Part shown: in pieces, positions 47,301-58,085 of the stretch
Layout: every line of letters starts with the position of its first letter
How positions within the stretch are numbered: the first letter of the stretch is position 1
Source of the DNA: Cryptomeria japonica
Taxonomy: Eukaryota; Streptophyta; Pinopsida; Cupressales; Cupressaceae
NCBI RefSeq assembly: GCF_030272615.1
Contig: NC_081409.1
Coordinates: forward strand, 646,754,468 to 646,818,467
Length of the DNA stretch: 64,000 nucleotides
Reading direction: 5' to 3'
Notes under the pieces: generated by a model
Database searches by the model: none
What the model saw: the letters and a program-made list of their open reading frames with translations, nothing else
What the model was told of the DNA's origin: nothing
Made by a program: the position numbers and the translations under genes

Positions 47301-48555
47301 TGTTGGATATTGTTGAGAAGGTTGCCAGAATGATGTGTTGTCATTGATGTCAACATATTCTTCTGTGTATTCTATTGTTGCAGTTAGATTAGATCAGTTG
47401 GTTTGGTTAGTGTGTTGCAGTTGAGTTGTTGTGGTTTAATGAGTTTAGAGATACTTATCTCTAGTTGATTCAGCAGAAGTTTCAAAGATTCGCATGGTGA
47501 TTTGATTGAGTTGTGTGGTCTGGTGTTATGATTGGTTATTGAGTTGTTTGTGTTATTCGGTATTCTTGTTTCTACTCTACATTGCTTTGAAATTGCATTA
47601 TCTTGGTTTGTGGACCTGACAGAGTATTTGGGACATTCAAATGTGTCCTTAATTCAGATGGTTCATGATTTGGAAGTCCGTAATTGAATCTATCAATTTG
47701 GCAATCAGTTCAACATGTGTTCTTGAGGTTTTTTATATTGATGATGTAGATTCTAGTAAAAGATGATGTTGCGGTTATTTTTGTGGTGATTCACATTTCT
47801 TGTGGATGTTTCTAGATCATGTTCTATCCGTGTTGTTGGTCTGCATTAATCATTGTGCATGGTATTGATCATTTTCTTGATCCGGTGGTGTTTTTCATGT
47901 TATGCGATATTATTGGTGATTGTAGCATGTTGCGGATGATTGAGGCATAATTCTTGGTGGTGTTTCTTGGTTATGGTATTGATCTGGGTCCAAACTATGT
48001 CTTAGCCAACATTGTTTTGGTCTACATATATTTGTGAGATGTATCTTCTTAGTATCTATGAGTGTGTGATCGAGTAAGTGTGTGAACAAGTGTTGTGATT
48101 TTTCGGAAGTGTGAAGAGAATTGTGTGGTAGAGGAGATCAGATTGTGCTTAACCAAAACTGTAACCAGGCATTGGGAGATGCTATTTTCACAGTTCATTT
48201 AATCTGGATTGTTTTCTAATCTTTGTAAGGCAATGATCCTTCCTAAGAGTTGTAGCCCTTCTTGTTCTTGAGTAGTGAACTCTAGGTAGTGAACCTGAAT
48301 GTATGTGCATTCCCTATTGTAATATTTACATTTACTCCTAATAGGGTATTATCTCATTGTGGGTAGGTTCCCACCATGGTTTTTCCCTTAATCAGGTCTT
48401 CCACGTCAAAAATACTGGTGTTATGTGTGTTATTGATGTGGTGTTGATTTGTTTTTTTATTGTTAATAATCATATCTGAATTTAAGTTTGAGTTGTGTAG
48501 AGTTTGTGAGAAAATTGATTCACCCCCCTCTCAGTTTACTGCATTGTTGCCAACA
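47301..48555 (+). repeat. 5' LTR of Copia element D
   Basis: Ends TTGCCAACA directly before ATTGGTATTAGAGC (primer-binding site). The start is placed at TGTTGGATATTG, but TGTTGAGAAG ten bases later is possible. Its 3' half is alignable with the LTR of pol-less element B. It holds the core CCATGGTTTTTCCCTTAATCAGG...CCACGTC at 48374-48408. Confidence 0.7.
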
Positions 48556-48611
48556 ATTGGTATTAGAGCTAGATCCTCTAGAAGAAGCTTGATTGCTTGA
48601 AGAGATCTACA

Positions 48612-49660
48612 ATGGAAACCTTTTCTTTTAAGAAGGACAGTCCAAGATTTGATGGAACGAATTACACTCTTTGGAAGAACGGGATGGAATGTCATTTGAG
48701 ATGCATCAGTGGAGGCTATTGGAAGATTACTAAGAATGTGTATAATGCTCCTCAAAATGGTCCTACTACTCCAAATGAGATAAAAGAAGCTGAATTCAAT
48801 ATTAGAACTAAGGAAGAATTGCTAAGTGCCTTGTCTGATTCTGAGATGACTAATGTGATGGATTTGGAAACTGTTCATGAGATATGGAAGAAGCTAGAGG
48901 CTTTGTATGAAGGTGATAGCTATGTGAAAGTTGCTAAGTTGTAGAGATTAAAGGGAAAGTATGAAATGATGAAGATGGCTAAAGATGATAATATTACCTC
49001 CTTTATGCAAAAAGTGAATGAGTCGGTGTTGAACATCAGATGTGCTAGTGGAGTATTGGAAGAATCTAAGATTGTTGCTAAAGTGTTGAGATCCTTGCCT
49101 CCTGCTTACAAGCATAAGGTTGCTACTATTGAAGAGATTCAGACTGTGACTAGAGATATGTTGATTGGTAAGCTTGCTTCTTTTGAGTTGAGTGAGTTTG
49201 GTGTAGCCCCTCCTAAATTTGAATCTGCATTTAATGCTATTGTATCCAAGAAGCAAAAATATGATCTGGGAGAAAGTTCACAAAGAGTATTCAGATATGA
49301 GAAGGAGATGGGAGAGCTTGAAGAAGATGAAAGAGAGCTTGAATATCTTGAAGCCCTGATTGCTAGAAGATTGCCTAAGGGTGTCGGTAAGTATGAAGGA
49401 AAGCTAACTCTTAAATGTTTTTCATGCAATTAGATAGGACATTTTCCCTCAAGGTGTCCGAAAAGAGTTTCTAAGAATCCAGTTAAGCCCCATAAGTCTA
49501 ACTATTAGAAGAAGTGTTATTTTGTTGTTGTTGAAGGTGTGAGTGATGATGAGTATGAGAAAGGAAATTCAAGAGATGAGTGGGTGTTCATTGCTATCAA
49601 GGAAGATGATATAATGACTGTTGATTCTACTAGCTCGTTGAAGAGAAAGCTTTAGCTGCT
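48612..49660 (+). pseudogene. gag: gag of Copia element D
   Basis: The frame from ATG 48612 encodes UBN2-type Gag (PRFDGTNYTLWKNGMECHLR, VHEIWKKLEALYEGD) with stops at 48942 and 49432 and more beyond. The knuckle reads CFSCN-stop-IGHFPSRC, so all four zinc ligands remain but a stop replaces the Lys seen in element E. The ATG lies 57 bp after the LTR end. Compared with E, the 27-bp repeat is absent here (single EIWKKLEAL). Confidence 0.85.
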
Positions 49661-50025
49661 AAGATTGAAGAGAAAGATGAATGGGTTATTAGTAGTGGTT
49701 TCTCTCATCATATGGTAGGGGATAAAATTAAGTTTGTGAGTATGGAAAAGTATGATGGTGGTGTAGTGAGATTTGGAGATGACATAGCTGGTATAATCCA
49801 TTGTAGAGGTTCTATTTGTCTTGATGGTAAGCATAACACCAATGGTGTCTTGTATGTTTATGGTCTAAAGCATAGTCTTTAGAGTGTTGGACAGATGGTT
49901 GATAAGGGATATGATTTGCAATTCAAGAATGGTAAATGTAAGATCTTGAGTAGCTCCGGAACTGAAATTGCATCAGGTACAAAGACTAAAGGTAATATCT
50001 TTTACTTGAATGTTGGTGATAAAAT
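49661..50025 (+). pseudogene. Aspartic protease of Copia element D, 3' part beyond insertion
   Basis: Reads EWVISSGFSHHMVGD; the usual active site is DSG, so the catalytic Asp has become Ser. It continues VRFGDDIAGI, RGSICLDGKH, VGQMVDKGYDLQF, NIFYLNVGDKI and is cut by element C. This copy shows what element E lost by deletion. Confidence 0.75.
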
Positions 50026-51187
50026 TGTTGAAAATATTCAGGACTAACCAAGTTACTGAGAGGGGAGGGGTGAATCAGTAACACTTAAATCTTTTAATTC
50101 ATTTCTGCACTTGCATATATTAAACCATTCATCCTTTTAATCTACTGCATGCATGGAAATATAATCATTCACAACACATAACACAAAGATTTGGTGACCC
50201 AGAAACCTTCCAAATAGAAAGTAAAACTGGGGTGGGGATGGTACCCACAAAACTTTGGTACTGCAGTAAAAGTTGGCCGGTTAAGGCTTACAATGATCAC
50301 TTCTGATGATCTGCCCTGTTAGAAGAAAATTTGGACTGCTAGGTCCACCTTGTTAGAGGATTTACAAACATACAATGAAGTATGCACTCGGTTAAGAGAT
50401 TTACAAAAGACTGTTAAGTCTACCCGGTAAAAGGATTTACAAACTGATTCAACTGTTAGGATGAAACAGTAGATCTTGACTTACAACTTTATTGCTGATA
50501 AGATCCTTTGAGTATTGATCTCCTTCTGAGATAGATATGTCGATTCTGCTCCTTTACTGACTCTGCGAAAATGTTCTGGTCTGCTGCCTTAATGCAGTTT
50601 CTGCTCTACTCTTTCTAATTTCGCATATCCATACATCTTACATTCATTCATACTACAGATGGTATAATACATCACATATATATACCGTCCATAATTACAT
50701 TTACATTTCATAAAGTCGGCCTCATACAAATTAATAACATAAACTCATTCTTAAGTCGGCCTTACATAGGTGAACAAAATATTACTGAGTCGGTAGATAC
50801 TCGGTTCCTCAAGCTGGCTCGGTGATCTTCTGATACACGGTGTCCACTACAGTACTCGGCATTGTCATGCTCTCGGTAAGAGTAGAAGCTTGGTCCATAC
50901 TAGTCCTGAAGTGTAGCTTGGAACTCGGTAGCTGTGGTGACTCGGTAGATATAGTGTCACTCGGTAACCACTGGTGACTCGGTGAGAACTGACTTCTCGG
51001 TAACTGCTGTTTGTCTCATATGCTCGGTGACAGTCTTACTGCTCGGTTTGAACTGTTTAATCGGTGAGCTTTACTGAATGCTCGGTATAGGCTGTAGACT
51101 GAGTGATGAGCTCGGTAACCATTCAAAATCGAATAAGTGTTTTCACTAAGTGTATTCACTAATGACAAATATATCATTATTCCAACA
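50026..51187 (-). repeat. 3' LTR of element C (left in window)
   Basis: 1162 bp. On the plus strand it starts TGTTGAAAATATTC and ends TTCCAACA, next to the polypurine tract. A TATA-like CACATATATATACC lies near 50675-50688. About thirteen CTCGG words lie in 50790-51120. Confidence 0.9.
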
Positions 51188-51205
51188 ATCTCCCCCTTTG
51201 GCATT
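51188..51205 (-). other. Polypurine tract of element C
   Basis: Minus strand AATGCCAAAGGGGGAGAT directly before the LTR; the same wording precedes the 3' LTRs of elements A, B and E. Confidence 0.85.
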
Positions 51206-51464
51206 AGTGACAAAAACACTTATGAGACAAAAATGAATCTGTCATGCTGACTTGATTCTTCAAAATTGATATCAATTGTAGATTGCTGTATATACCTATA
51301 TATCTCACTGTACATAGCTCCCCCATAGAATATACATATGATTCTATACACTTATCTCTATACCAATTGTTATTTACATTCTCCCTTGATCATTCTCCCT
51401 TTGTCTCTAATAATATGTTCCATATTCTTCCCCTTTTTGACAATAATGCCAAAGAATAGATAAC

Positions 51465-53292
51465 TCAAATAGAAATATTAAAGTGTGAGATAAACTCTGA
51501 GTGTACTTGTTTGATATGAGCCAAGGTCTTTTCCCAATTTTCTTGCAAAATTGTGCAAATAGACAATGCAACTTGAACTTTGGCTGAGAGTTCAATTACA
51601 TGCTCTGCAACTGAAAAAATGTTATCATGGATCAATGTTTTGGAATGTGTAATGTGTTTCTGCATTGTATCCATGTTAGGGAGGATCATATTCTGAATAT
51701 CTAACAATGTAGACCGGATCCTTGCATCTTCCCTGAGTAATTCTGATTGCTTATCTAATAGGAATCTGATGTTTGAATGGTGAGTTGAGCTTGAGCTGGG
51801 GTCAAGCTGCAACTGTTGTGCACTTGCTTTCAGATCATCATCAATTTTCTTCAGTTGATCTCTGATTCCTTTTGTGAACTCGGTAACATCACATAACTTT
51901 GCAAAAAATGAAGTTACATTATTAAAAGAATTTTCTAACTTGGCCAAAATAGTGGTCAATTCAACTTGTTTTATTGCTATCTGCTGAGCAATGTGCTCAA
52001 GCACCTTGTTATCAAATTTCTTCTCGGTTCTTTCTATCAGTTTCTCTTCTCCTGATGAGTCCTCATTGAATCTATTCACAGCCTCTTCGAGTTGTAGCAA
52101 AATGTGTTGAGAGGGATCAACTTTTATACCTAAGGCATCTGTGAGAATGGTCTTTGCACCGTTTATGATGTTGAATTCCCTGTCTCTCTCACTTCTTAGT
52201 TGTTTTTGTTTTGCTTTCTGTTCTAACAACTGGATGATCAATCTCATTTCATCAATTGATGCAGTATTGAGGTCTATTTGTGGAATGACAATCTCTTTAT
52301 CCAGATCTATATCATCCTCTATAGCCTTTTACCAACTTAGGAGGAATCCTAAACCTGTTGTTCATTTTGTCCTTAAATTCTTCAAAATAATTATCCATTA
52401 CTGTCTCAAAATTCTGACCTATTTCTGCTATAAACTCATTTATCTGATACAAAATTGGAGTATCCTTCCTCCATACTACTGTGCCTTTAGAAGGGAAAAA
52501 GTTTTGTACATAGAAAAATATTCAAATCAACAAAGAACCAAATTTGCATGGATTATTCTTTGATGTCCTTATACTGTCCATGTTCTTGTTGAATTGTGTT
52601 AGTAAAACCTCTGCTAGGTCAAAATCTATGTTCTTCTTTACTACCTTGTAGGCAAGGTCTACTGCCTCACATGCCACACTATTTAGCCTACTGGAACTAT
52701 ACAGCTTATATGCAATGATAATAATACCAAATTTAAGTTCAACATCAGATACATTGTTAATTTTCAATCCTCTGCCATCCCATTCGGCAAGAGTTAACTC
52801 CTGCAGTTCGTCCCGACCTAGGGTTTTGGTGGATTTTGCTTTGTCTGACATCGGTAAACCTGTGATTCTATGAATCATCTTCTTTGTTATTAAGATAGGT
52901 TGATCTAACCATAGTTGCCCATCATGTACACGGCTCAATACATACCTAATCCATTTCACTTGAAAGTTTCTTGGTAGGTGTGGGATATGGGTCAAACCTT
53001 TGATTTCCAAATGTCTATGCTCGGGTTTTAGGGTTTTGTCAACACATAGCTGACTTAGGGCATTGTCCATTTCTAAAGTCCCTAACTCCTGAATAGTGCA
53101 TTTGAAATGAGTACGAATGTCATTGATAAGAAGTACCTTGGAAGGGATTCTGGACTGTGCTCCATTTGGGTCGAGTGATTCTGCGATCGCTGGAACGAGT
53201 TTGAAGTTCGGCGCTGTCCATTTAACTCCTTTCACTAACATATTGGAAGTCTTCTTCGCCTTGCTCCTGCTGGTGGTGCTAGTGGAAGTCAT
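51465..53292 (-). pseudogene. ORF2 of element C, protein of unknown function
   Basis: Two large open pieces: 53292-52522 (256 aa) and 52247-51465 (260 aa), joined by about 275 bp that is still readable (FFYVQNFFPSKGTVVWRKD, NFETVMDNYFEEFKDKMNN) through stops and a frame change. The first piece starts with a Ser/Thr/Lys tail, then KVLLINDIRTHFKCTIQEL, WIRYVLSRVHDGQLWLDQP, MIHRITGLPMSDKAK and WDGRGLKIN; the RITGLPM box resembles the fold entry of putative plant transposon/plant mobile proteins. The second piece is coiled-coil and ends GIRDQLKKIDDDLKAS, ILPNMDTMQKHI, HIKQVHSEFISHFN. Homologous pieces occur in elements A and B. No catalytic motif is recognised. Confidence 0.8.
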
Positions 53293-53671
53293 TGCTGAAT
53301 GGAACGAGTTCTTTTTAGATCCTTCGCTGCAAATTCATCTTAAATCTCCTTAAGCACTTTGAAAACCTAAGCTCTTCGAATGCTGAATAACGCGGTGAAG
53401 AATGAAGTCAATTTTGCCCTTTTTATTAAAATTCTGTCATTAATGCTTGATAAGTGGGTAGGTGAGATGACTTAATGACTTTAGTGATTGCTCGGTAAGA
53501 CTGACCTAACTCGGTAAGGTCTGTAGTTTTACCATGCTCGGTAACATTCAACTCGGTAAGTGACTTTTCTGTATGTATCGGAAATACTGATTTCATCGAT
53601 TATGCTTTTGTATTTTGGAACTGCTTATGGTAAGGCTTTGAAGATGCAGTTCCTTATCTTCTTTAATGGAT

Positions 53672-54835
53672 CTAATTTGTAATGGTGGGGTCACCCAATT
53701 CTTGAGTGACAGGACCATTGCTTGAATTATCCTGCTTGGTAGATTTAGGAACCCACTGCTGTCTCATCTGTTTCCAAATGTTGTCAGCTTTAGCTTTCTT
53801 TTCATCTTCAACCTTCTTTGTGTTCATGCAGTTCTTGGCTATATGTCCAAGTTCAGTGCATGTATAACATCTTACGGTTGTATCTTTCTTCCTTAGATGA
53901 TGCCTTGTACAATTCATCCCAATGTGTCCATATTCTCCACAATAATGACATCTGCACCAGGTATTGTAATCCCAACCAAATATTGCTTTGACAATTTGTT
54001 CTGCTAGAGTGAATGTCTTTGTTCTACATTCTGATGCCTTGTGACCTTGTTTCTTGCATTTGTGACATTTGCCTTCAAATTTTGGTTTTTCCTTGCATTC
54101 ACTAGCCTTGTGACCATGCTGATTACAGCTGTAGCATTTGCCTTTGAATCTTTTCTTTCCATTGCTCCAACATTTGTTTGATGTGTGACCTGTCTTACCA
54201 CAGTAATTGCATGTAGGTCTTTGATTTCTTTGGCTACCTTGCTCGGAAGATTAACCTTCTTCATTCTAACCAAGACCAGCTTTACCTTTTTGTTTGTGAA
54301 GATTTTGCTCATTTGATTGATCCAAGTCTGTTTGAGATTTCATCATCCTTTCATTTGCTTGCTTTTGAATATCTAGCTCATTTTCCAAACTTTCATTCTA
54401 TTCTTTGAGAATTCTGATCTCTTCATTTGCATTGGAGAGTTGCTCGGTGAGATTTTCATGCTGTACAATTTCATTGTTTCTTCCTTCTATTTCATTTTGC
54501 ATTTTATTCCTTTGTTCCAGGATTTCACAAAATCTTGCAGACTGAATTTCCTATTCTCTTCTTAGCATCCTTACTTCTTTTTGCAGTAATCCATTTTTTT
54601 CTAGGAGTTCTTTGATTGCATTGTTTGCTTCATCTACTTCATTTGAACTACTTGTAGGAAAGAGATCTTCAATTTTTGTTTCAACATACTCATGATCATT
54701 TATTTCTTTTGCTAGTTCCTTTCTTCTTTTTAGGGATTGGGAAAGATGTTCTCTTGCTTCTTTGAGTTGTGCTATGGCCATTTCCAGATCTAGCTTTTCA
54801 TTCTCAATAGCTTTGTCAAGTCTGAATATCTCCAT
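53672..54835 (-). pseudogene. Gag-like ORF of element C: coiled coil plus five CCHC knuckles
   Basis: One minus-strand frame from MEIFRLDKAIENEKLD, 65 bp inside the LTR, to ITN-stop, with four premature stops (near 54549, 54399, 54260 and 54252) and no frameshift. The first two thirds are coiled coil. Then come five complete zinc knuckles: CNYCGKTGHTSNKC, CYSCNQHGHKASEC, CHKCKKQGHKASEC, CHYCGEYGHIGMNC and CYTCTELGHIAKNC, all with intact Cys and His. Five knuckles is far above the one or two usual in plant Copia Gag. All stops can be explained by single C-to-T changes at Gln codons. Role inferred: nucleocapsid/RNA packaging. Confidence 0.85.
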
Positions 54836-54884
54836 TGTCTTGATCTTTTCTCAAGCTGTCAAACTTTTACTCTGAGAACCACAA

Positions 54885-54899
54885 TGCTCTGATACCAAT
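54885..54899 (-). other. Primer-binding site of element C
   Basis: The minus strand reads ATTGGTATCAGAGCA immediately after the LTR; it fits the 3' end of plant initiator Met tRNA as used by Copia elements. Confidence 0.85.
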
Positions 54900-56061
54900 T
54901 GTTGAAAATATTCAGGACTAACCAAGTTACTGAGAGGGGAGGGGTGAATCAGTAACACTTAAATCTTTTAATTCATTTCTGCACTTGCATATATTAAACC
55001 ATTCATCCTTTTAATCTACTGCATGCATGGAAATATAATCATTCACAACACATAACACAAAGATTTGGTGACCCAGAAACCTTCCAAATAGAAAGTAAAA
55101 CTAGGGTGGGGATGGTACCCACAAAACTTTGGTACTGCAGTAAAAGTTGGCCGGTTAAGGCTTACAATGATCACTTCTGATGATCTGCCCTGTTAGAAGC
55201 AAATTTGGACTGCTAGGTCCACCTTGTTAGAGGATTTACAAACATACAATGAAGTATGCACTCGGTTAAGAGATTTACAAAAGACTGTTAAGTCTACCCG
55301 GTAAAAGGATTTACAAACTGATTCAACTGTTAGGATGAAACAGTAGATCTTGACTTACAACTTTATTGCTGATAAGATCCTTTGAGTATTGATCTCCTTC
55401 TGAGATAGATATGTCGATTCTGCTCCTTTACTGACTCTGCGAAAATGTTCTGGTCTGCTGCCTTAATGCAGTTTCTGCTCTGCTCTTTCTAATTTCGCAT
55501 ATCCATACATCTTACATTCATTCATACTACAGATGGTATAATACATCACATATATATACTGTCCATAATTACATTTACATTTCATAAAGTCAGCCTCATA
55601 CAAATTAATAACATAAACTCATTCTTAAGTCGGCCTTACATAGGTGAACAAAATATTACTGAGTCGGTAGATACTCGGTTCCTCAAGCTGGCTCGGTGAT
55701 CTTCTGATACACGGCGTCCACTACAGTACTCGGCATCATCATGCTCTCGGTAAGAGTAGAAGCTCGGTCCATACTAGTCCCGAAGTGTAGCTTGGAACTC
55801 GGTAGCTGTGGTGACTCGGTAGATATAGTGTCACTCGGTAACCACTGGTGACTCGGTGAGAACTGACTTCTCGGTAACTGCTATTTGTCTCATATGCTCG
55901 ATGACAGTCTTACTGCTCGGTTTGAACTGTTTAATCGATGAGCTTTACTGAATGCTCGGTATAGGCTGTAGACTGAGTGATGAGCTCGGTAACCATTCAA
56001 AATCGAATAAGTGTTTTCACTAAGTGTATTCACTAATGACAAATATATCATTATTCCAACA
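54900..56061 (-). repeat. 5' LTR of element C (right in window)
   Basis: 1162 bp, same length as its partner and about 98.9 percent identical by eye count. Most differences are transitions, several in CG contexts (CTCGGTGA versus CTCGATGA; AATCGGTG versus AATCGATG). Confidence 0.9.
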
Positions 56062-58085
56062 ATTTGTTTGATTGCTCAGATTGATGAAAGTTGGTTATAG
56101 CATAGAAGGATGTATCATGTAAAATTTGACTGCATGGTTAAGATAAGTTCCACTCAAGCTGTAAGAGATCTACCTAGGATTATAAATCCTTCTAATTAGG
56201 TATGTAAGGAATGTCAGTTAGGGAAGAAGACAAGAGTTTCTTTCAAAAGAAAATAGTATACTTCTAATGGGATATTGGATCTTTTGCATACTGATTTGTG
56301 TGGTCCCTCTAGAGTGAGAAGCTTGTAGGGTGACAAGTATTTCATGTTGTTGATTGATGACTATTCAAGGATGATGCGGGTTATCTTCTTAAGGGAGAAG
56401 TCTGAAGCATTGGAGAAGTTCAAGATTTTCAAACCTATGGTTGAGATAGAGACTGATAAGAAGCTAAAGTATTTGAGCTCTGACAGAGGTGGAGAACTTA
56501 CTTTCCATAAGTTTAATTCTTTTTGTGAGGAGCATGGGGTAAAGAGACAGTTATATGCTCTGCGAACCCTTCAACATAATGGTATTGTGGAGAGGAAGAA
56601 CAAGAGAGTTAAGGAAGCTTCTAGAACCATGATGATTGAAGGAAATGTTTTGCATATTTATTGAAGAGAAGCTATGAGTACTGCAGTGTACACTCTTAAA
56701 CGGGTGCATATTAAAGATGATACCAGTAAGACTCCTTATGAGTTATGGTTTGGTCATGCTTCTACAATTAGATATTTCAAAAATTTTGGTGGTAAATGAT
56801 ATATTAGAAGAAATGAAGATCTAGGGAAGTTTGATGCTAGAAGTGATGAAGGAATCTTTCTTGGTTATTCTACTAAGAGTAAAGCCTATTGGTGTTATAG
56901 TAAGAGATTGAGGAAGATTGTTGAAACTGCTAATGTGAAAGTGGATGAAGGAAATGAGTATTTGTCCAGATGCTTCAGATATGATTCAGATGATCAGATT
57001 GTTAGTGCAGATAAAGGAAAGCATGTGCAGACCCAAAACCAAGTTCAATTTGCTCCAGAAAATCTTGAGAATGAAGGAGAAGCTAGTGCAAAAGAAAGAA
57101 TTCAAGAGTCTGAGAATCATGGAAATCCTTAGACTCTCAAGTATGTAAGGTTAAATCATTCAGAGAATCAGATTATAGGTGATAAGAATAAAGTTGTGAT
57201 GACTAGGAGAAGTGTTGTTGAAGAGTATTGCTTGATTTCTAAGATTGAACCTAAAGATGTTAATGAAGCTTGTAAAGATGTAAGTTGGGTTAAAGCTATG
57301 GAAGAAGAGTTGAATCGGATTGAAAAGAATAATACATGAATTTTAGTTCCCAGACCCAAGGATAAGAATGTAATTAGAACTAAATGGATGTTTTAGAATA
57401 AATTGAATGAGCAAGGTGAAGTTGTTAGGAATAAAGAAAGACTTGTTTGTAAGGGTTATTCTCAGATGGAAGGTATTGATTTTGAGGAGACTTTTGCTCT
57501 AGTAGTAGAATTGAAGTTGTTAGACTATTTCTTGCTTATGCAGCTTAGAAAGATTTCAACATGTATTAGATGGATGTTAAGCCACCCTTTCTTAATGGTG
57601 ACCTGGAAGAAGAAGTCTACATTGAGCAACCAGATGGTTTTCAGTTGACAGATTAGAAAGATATGGTTTGCAGGTTGAAGAAAGCACTGTATGGGTTAAA
57701 GCAAGCTCTAGGAGCTTGGTATACCAGATTGGAGAAGTATCTGATGAAGCTTGAATTTAATAAAGGTACTACTGATGTTAATCTGTACTTTAATATTGAT
57801 AGTGATAACATCTTGATTGTTGAAGTTTTTGGTGATGATATTGTTTTTGGTGGAAATGATGGTTTGTGCAAGAAGTTTGTTGATGATATGCAAAATGAGT
57901 TGGAGATATCTATGATAGGTGAGATGAAATTCTTTTTGGGATTGCAAATTACTAAGTTGGATAAAGGTATTTTCATATCTCAATCTAATTATGTGAAGAA
58001 ATTGTTGAAGATGTTTGGTTTGGATGATGTAAAGCCAGTGGGTACACCTACAAGTGGTCCTCTAGACCTGCTATCCTCTACATAA
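56062..58085 (+). pseudogene. pol: Integrase and RT of Copia element D
   Basis: Resumes after element C with AQIDESWL (zinc finger CKECQLGKK) and a full integrase core with HTDLCGPS, LIDDYSRMM and SDRGGELT, so all three catalytic acids are present. GKTPYELWFGH-like wording follows. RT begins TKWMF; a frameshift lies around 57515, then [40 protein letters not shown] and VEVFGDDIVFGG. The usual YVDD box is FGDD, a change of the Val next to the catalytic aspartates. The frame ends GTPTSGPLDLLSST near 58085, short of RNase H. Confidence 0.85.

Larger units (their letters stand above)
50026..56061 (-). mobile_element. Element C: young pol-less Gag+ORF2 LTR retrotransposon
   Basis: 6036 bp, bounded by two 1162-bp LTRs (50026-51187 and 54900-56061) in direct orientation, with about 13 differences by eye. 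Read on the minus strand: LTR, primer-binding site TGGTATCAGAGCA (54885-54897), Gag-like ORF (54835-53672), ORF2 (53292-51465), polypurine tract AAAGGGGGAGAT (51188-51199), LTR. No protease, integrase, RT or RNase H. It splits Copia element D. The flanks (AAAAT and ATTTG) do not form a clean 5-bp duplication; only AT may be shared. It must have moved using enzymes supplied in trans. Confidence 0.9.
47301..58085 (+). mobile_element. Ty1/Copia element D, 3' truncated and split by element C
   Basis: 5' LTR, primer-binding site, gag, protease, integrase and most of RT in Copia order. Element C (50026-56061) interrupts the protein just upstream of the integrase zinc finger. The rest of RT, RNase H and the 3' LTR are missing after about 58075, where minus-strand sequence of another element starts. 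Coding is close to element E at protein level. Confidence 0.85.

Noticed and set aside
50021-56066. Target-site duplication for element C
   Set aside because: Flanks AAAAT and ATTTG do not match beyond AT; I report the boundaries from LTR termini only.
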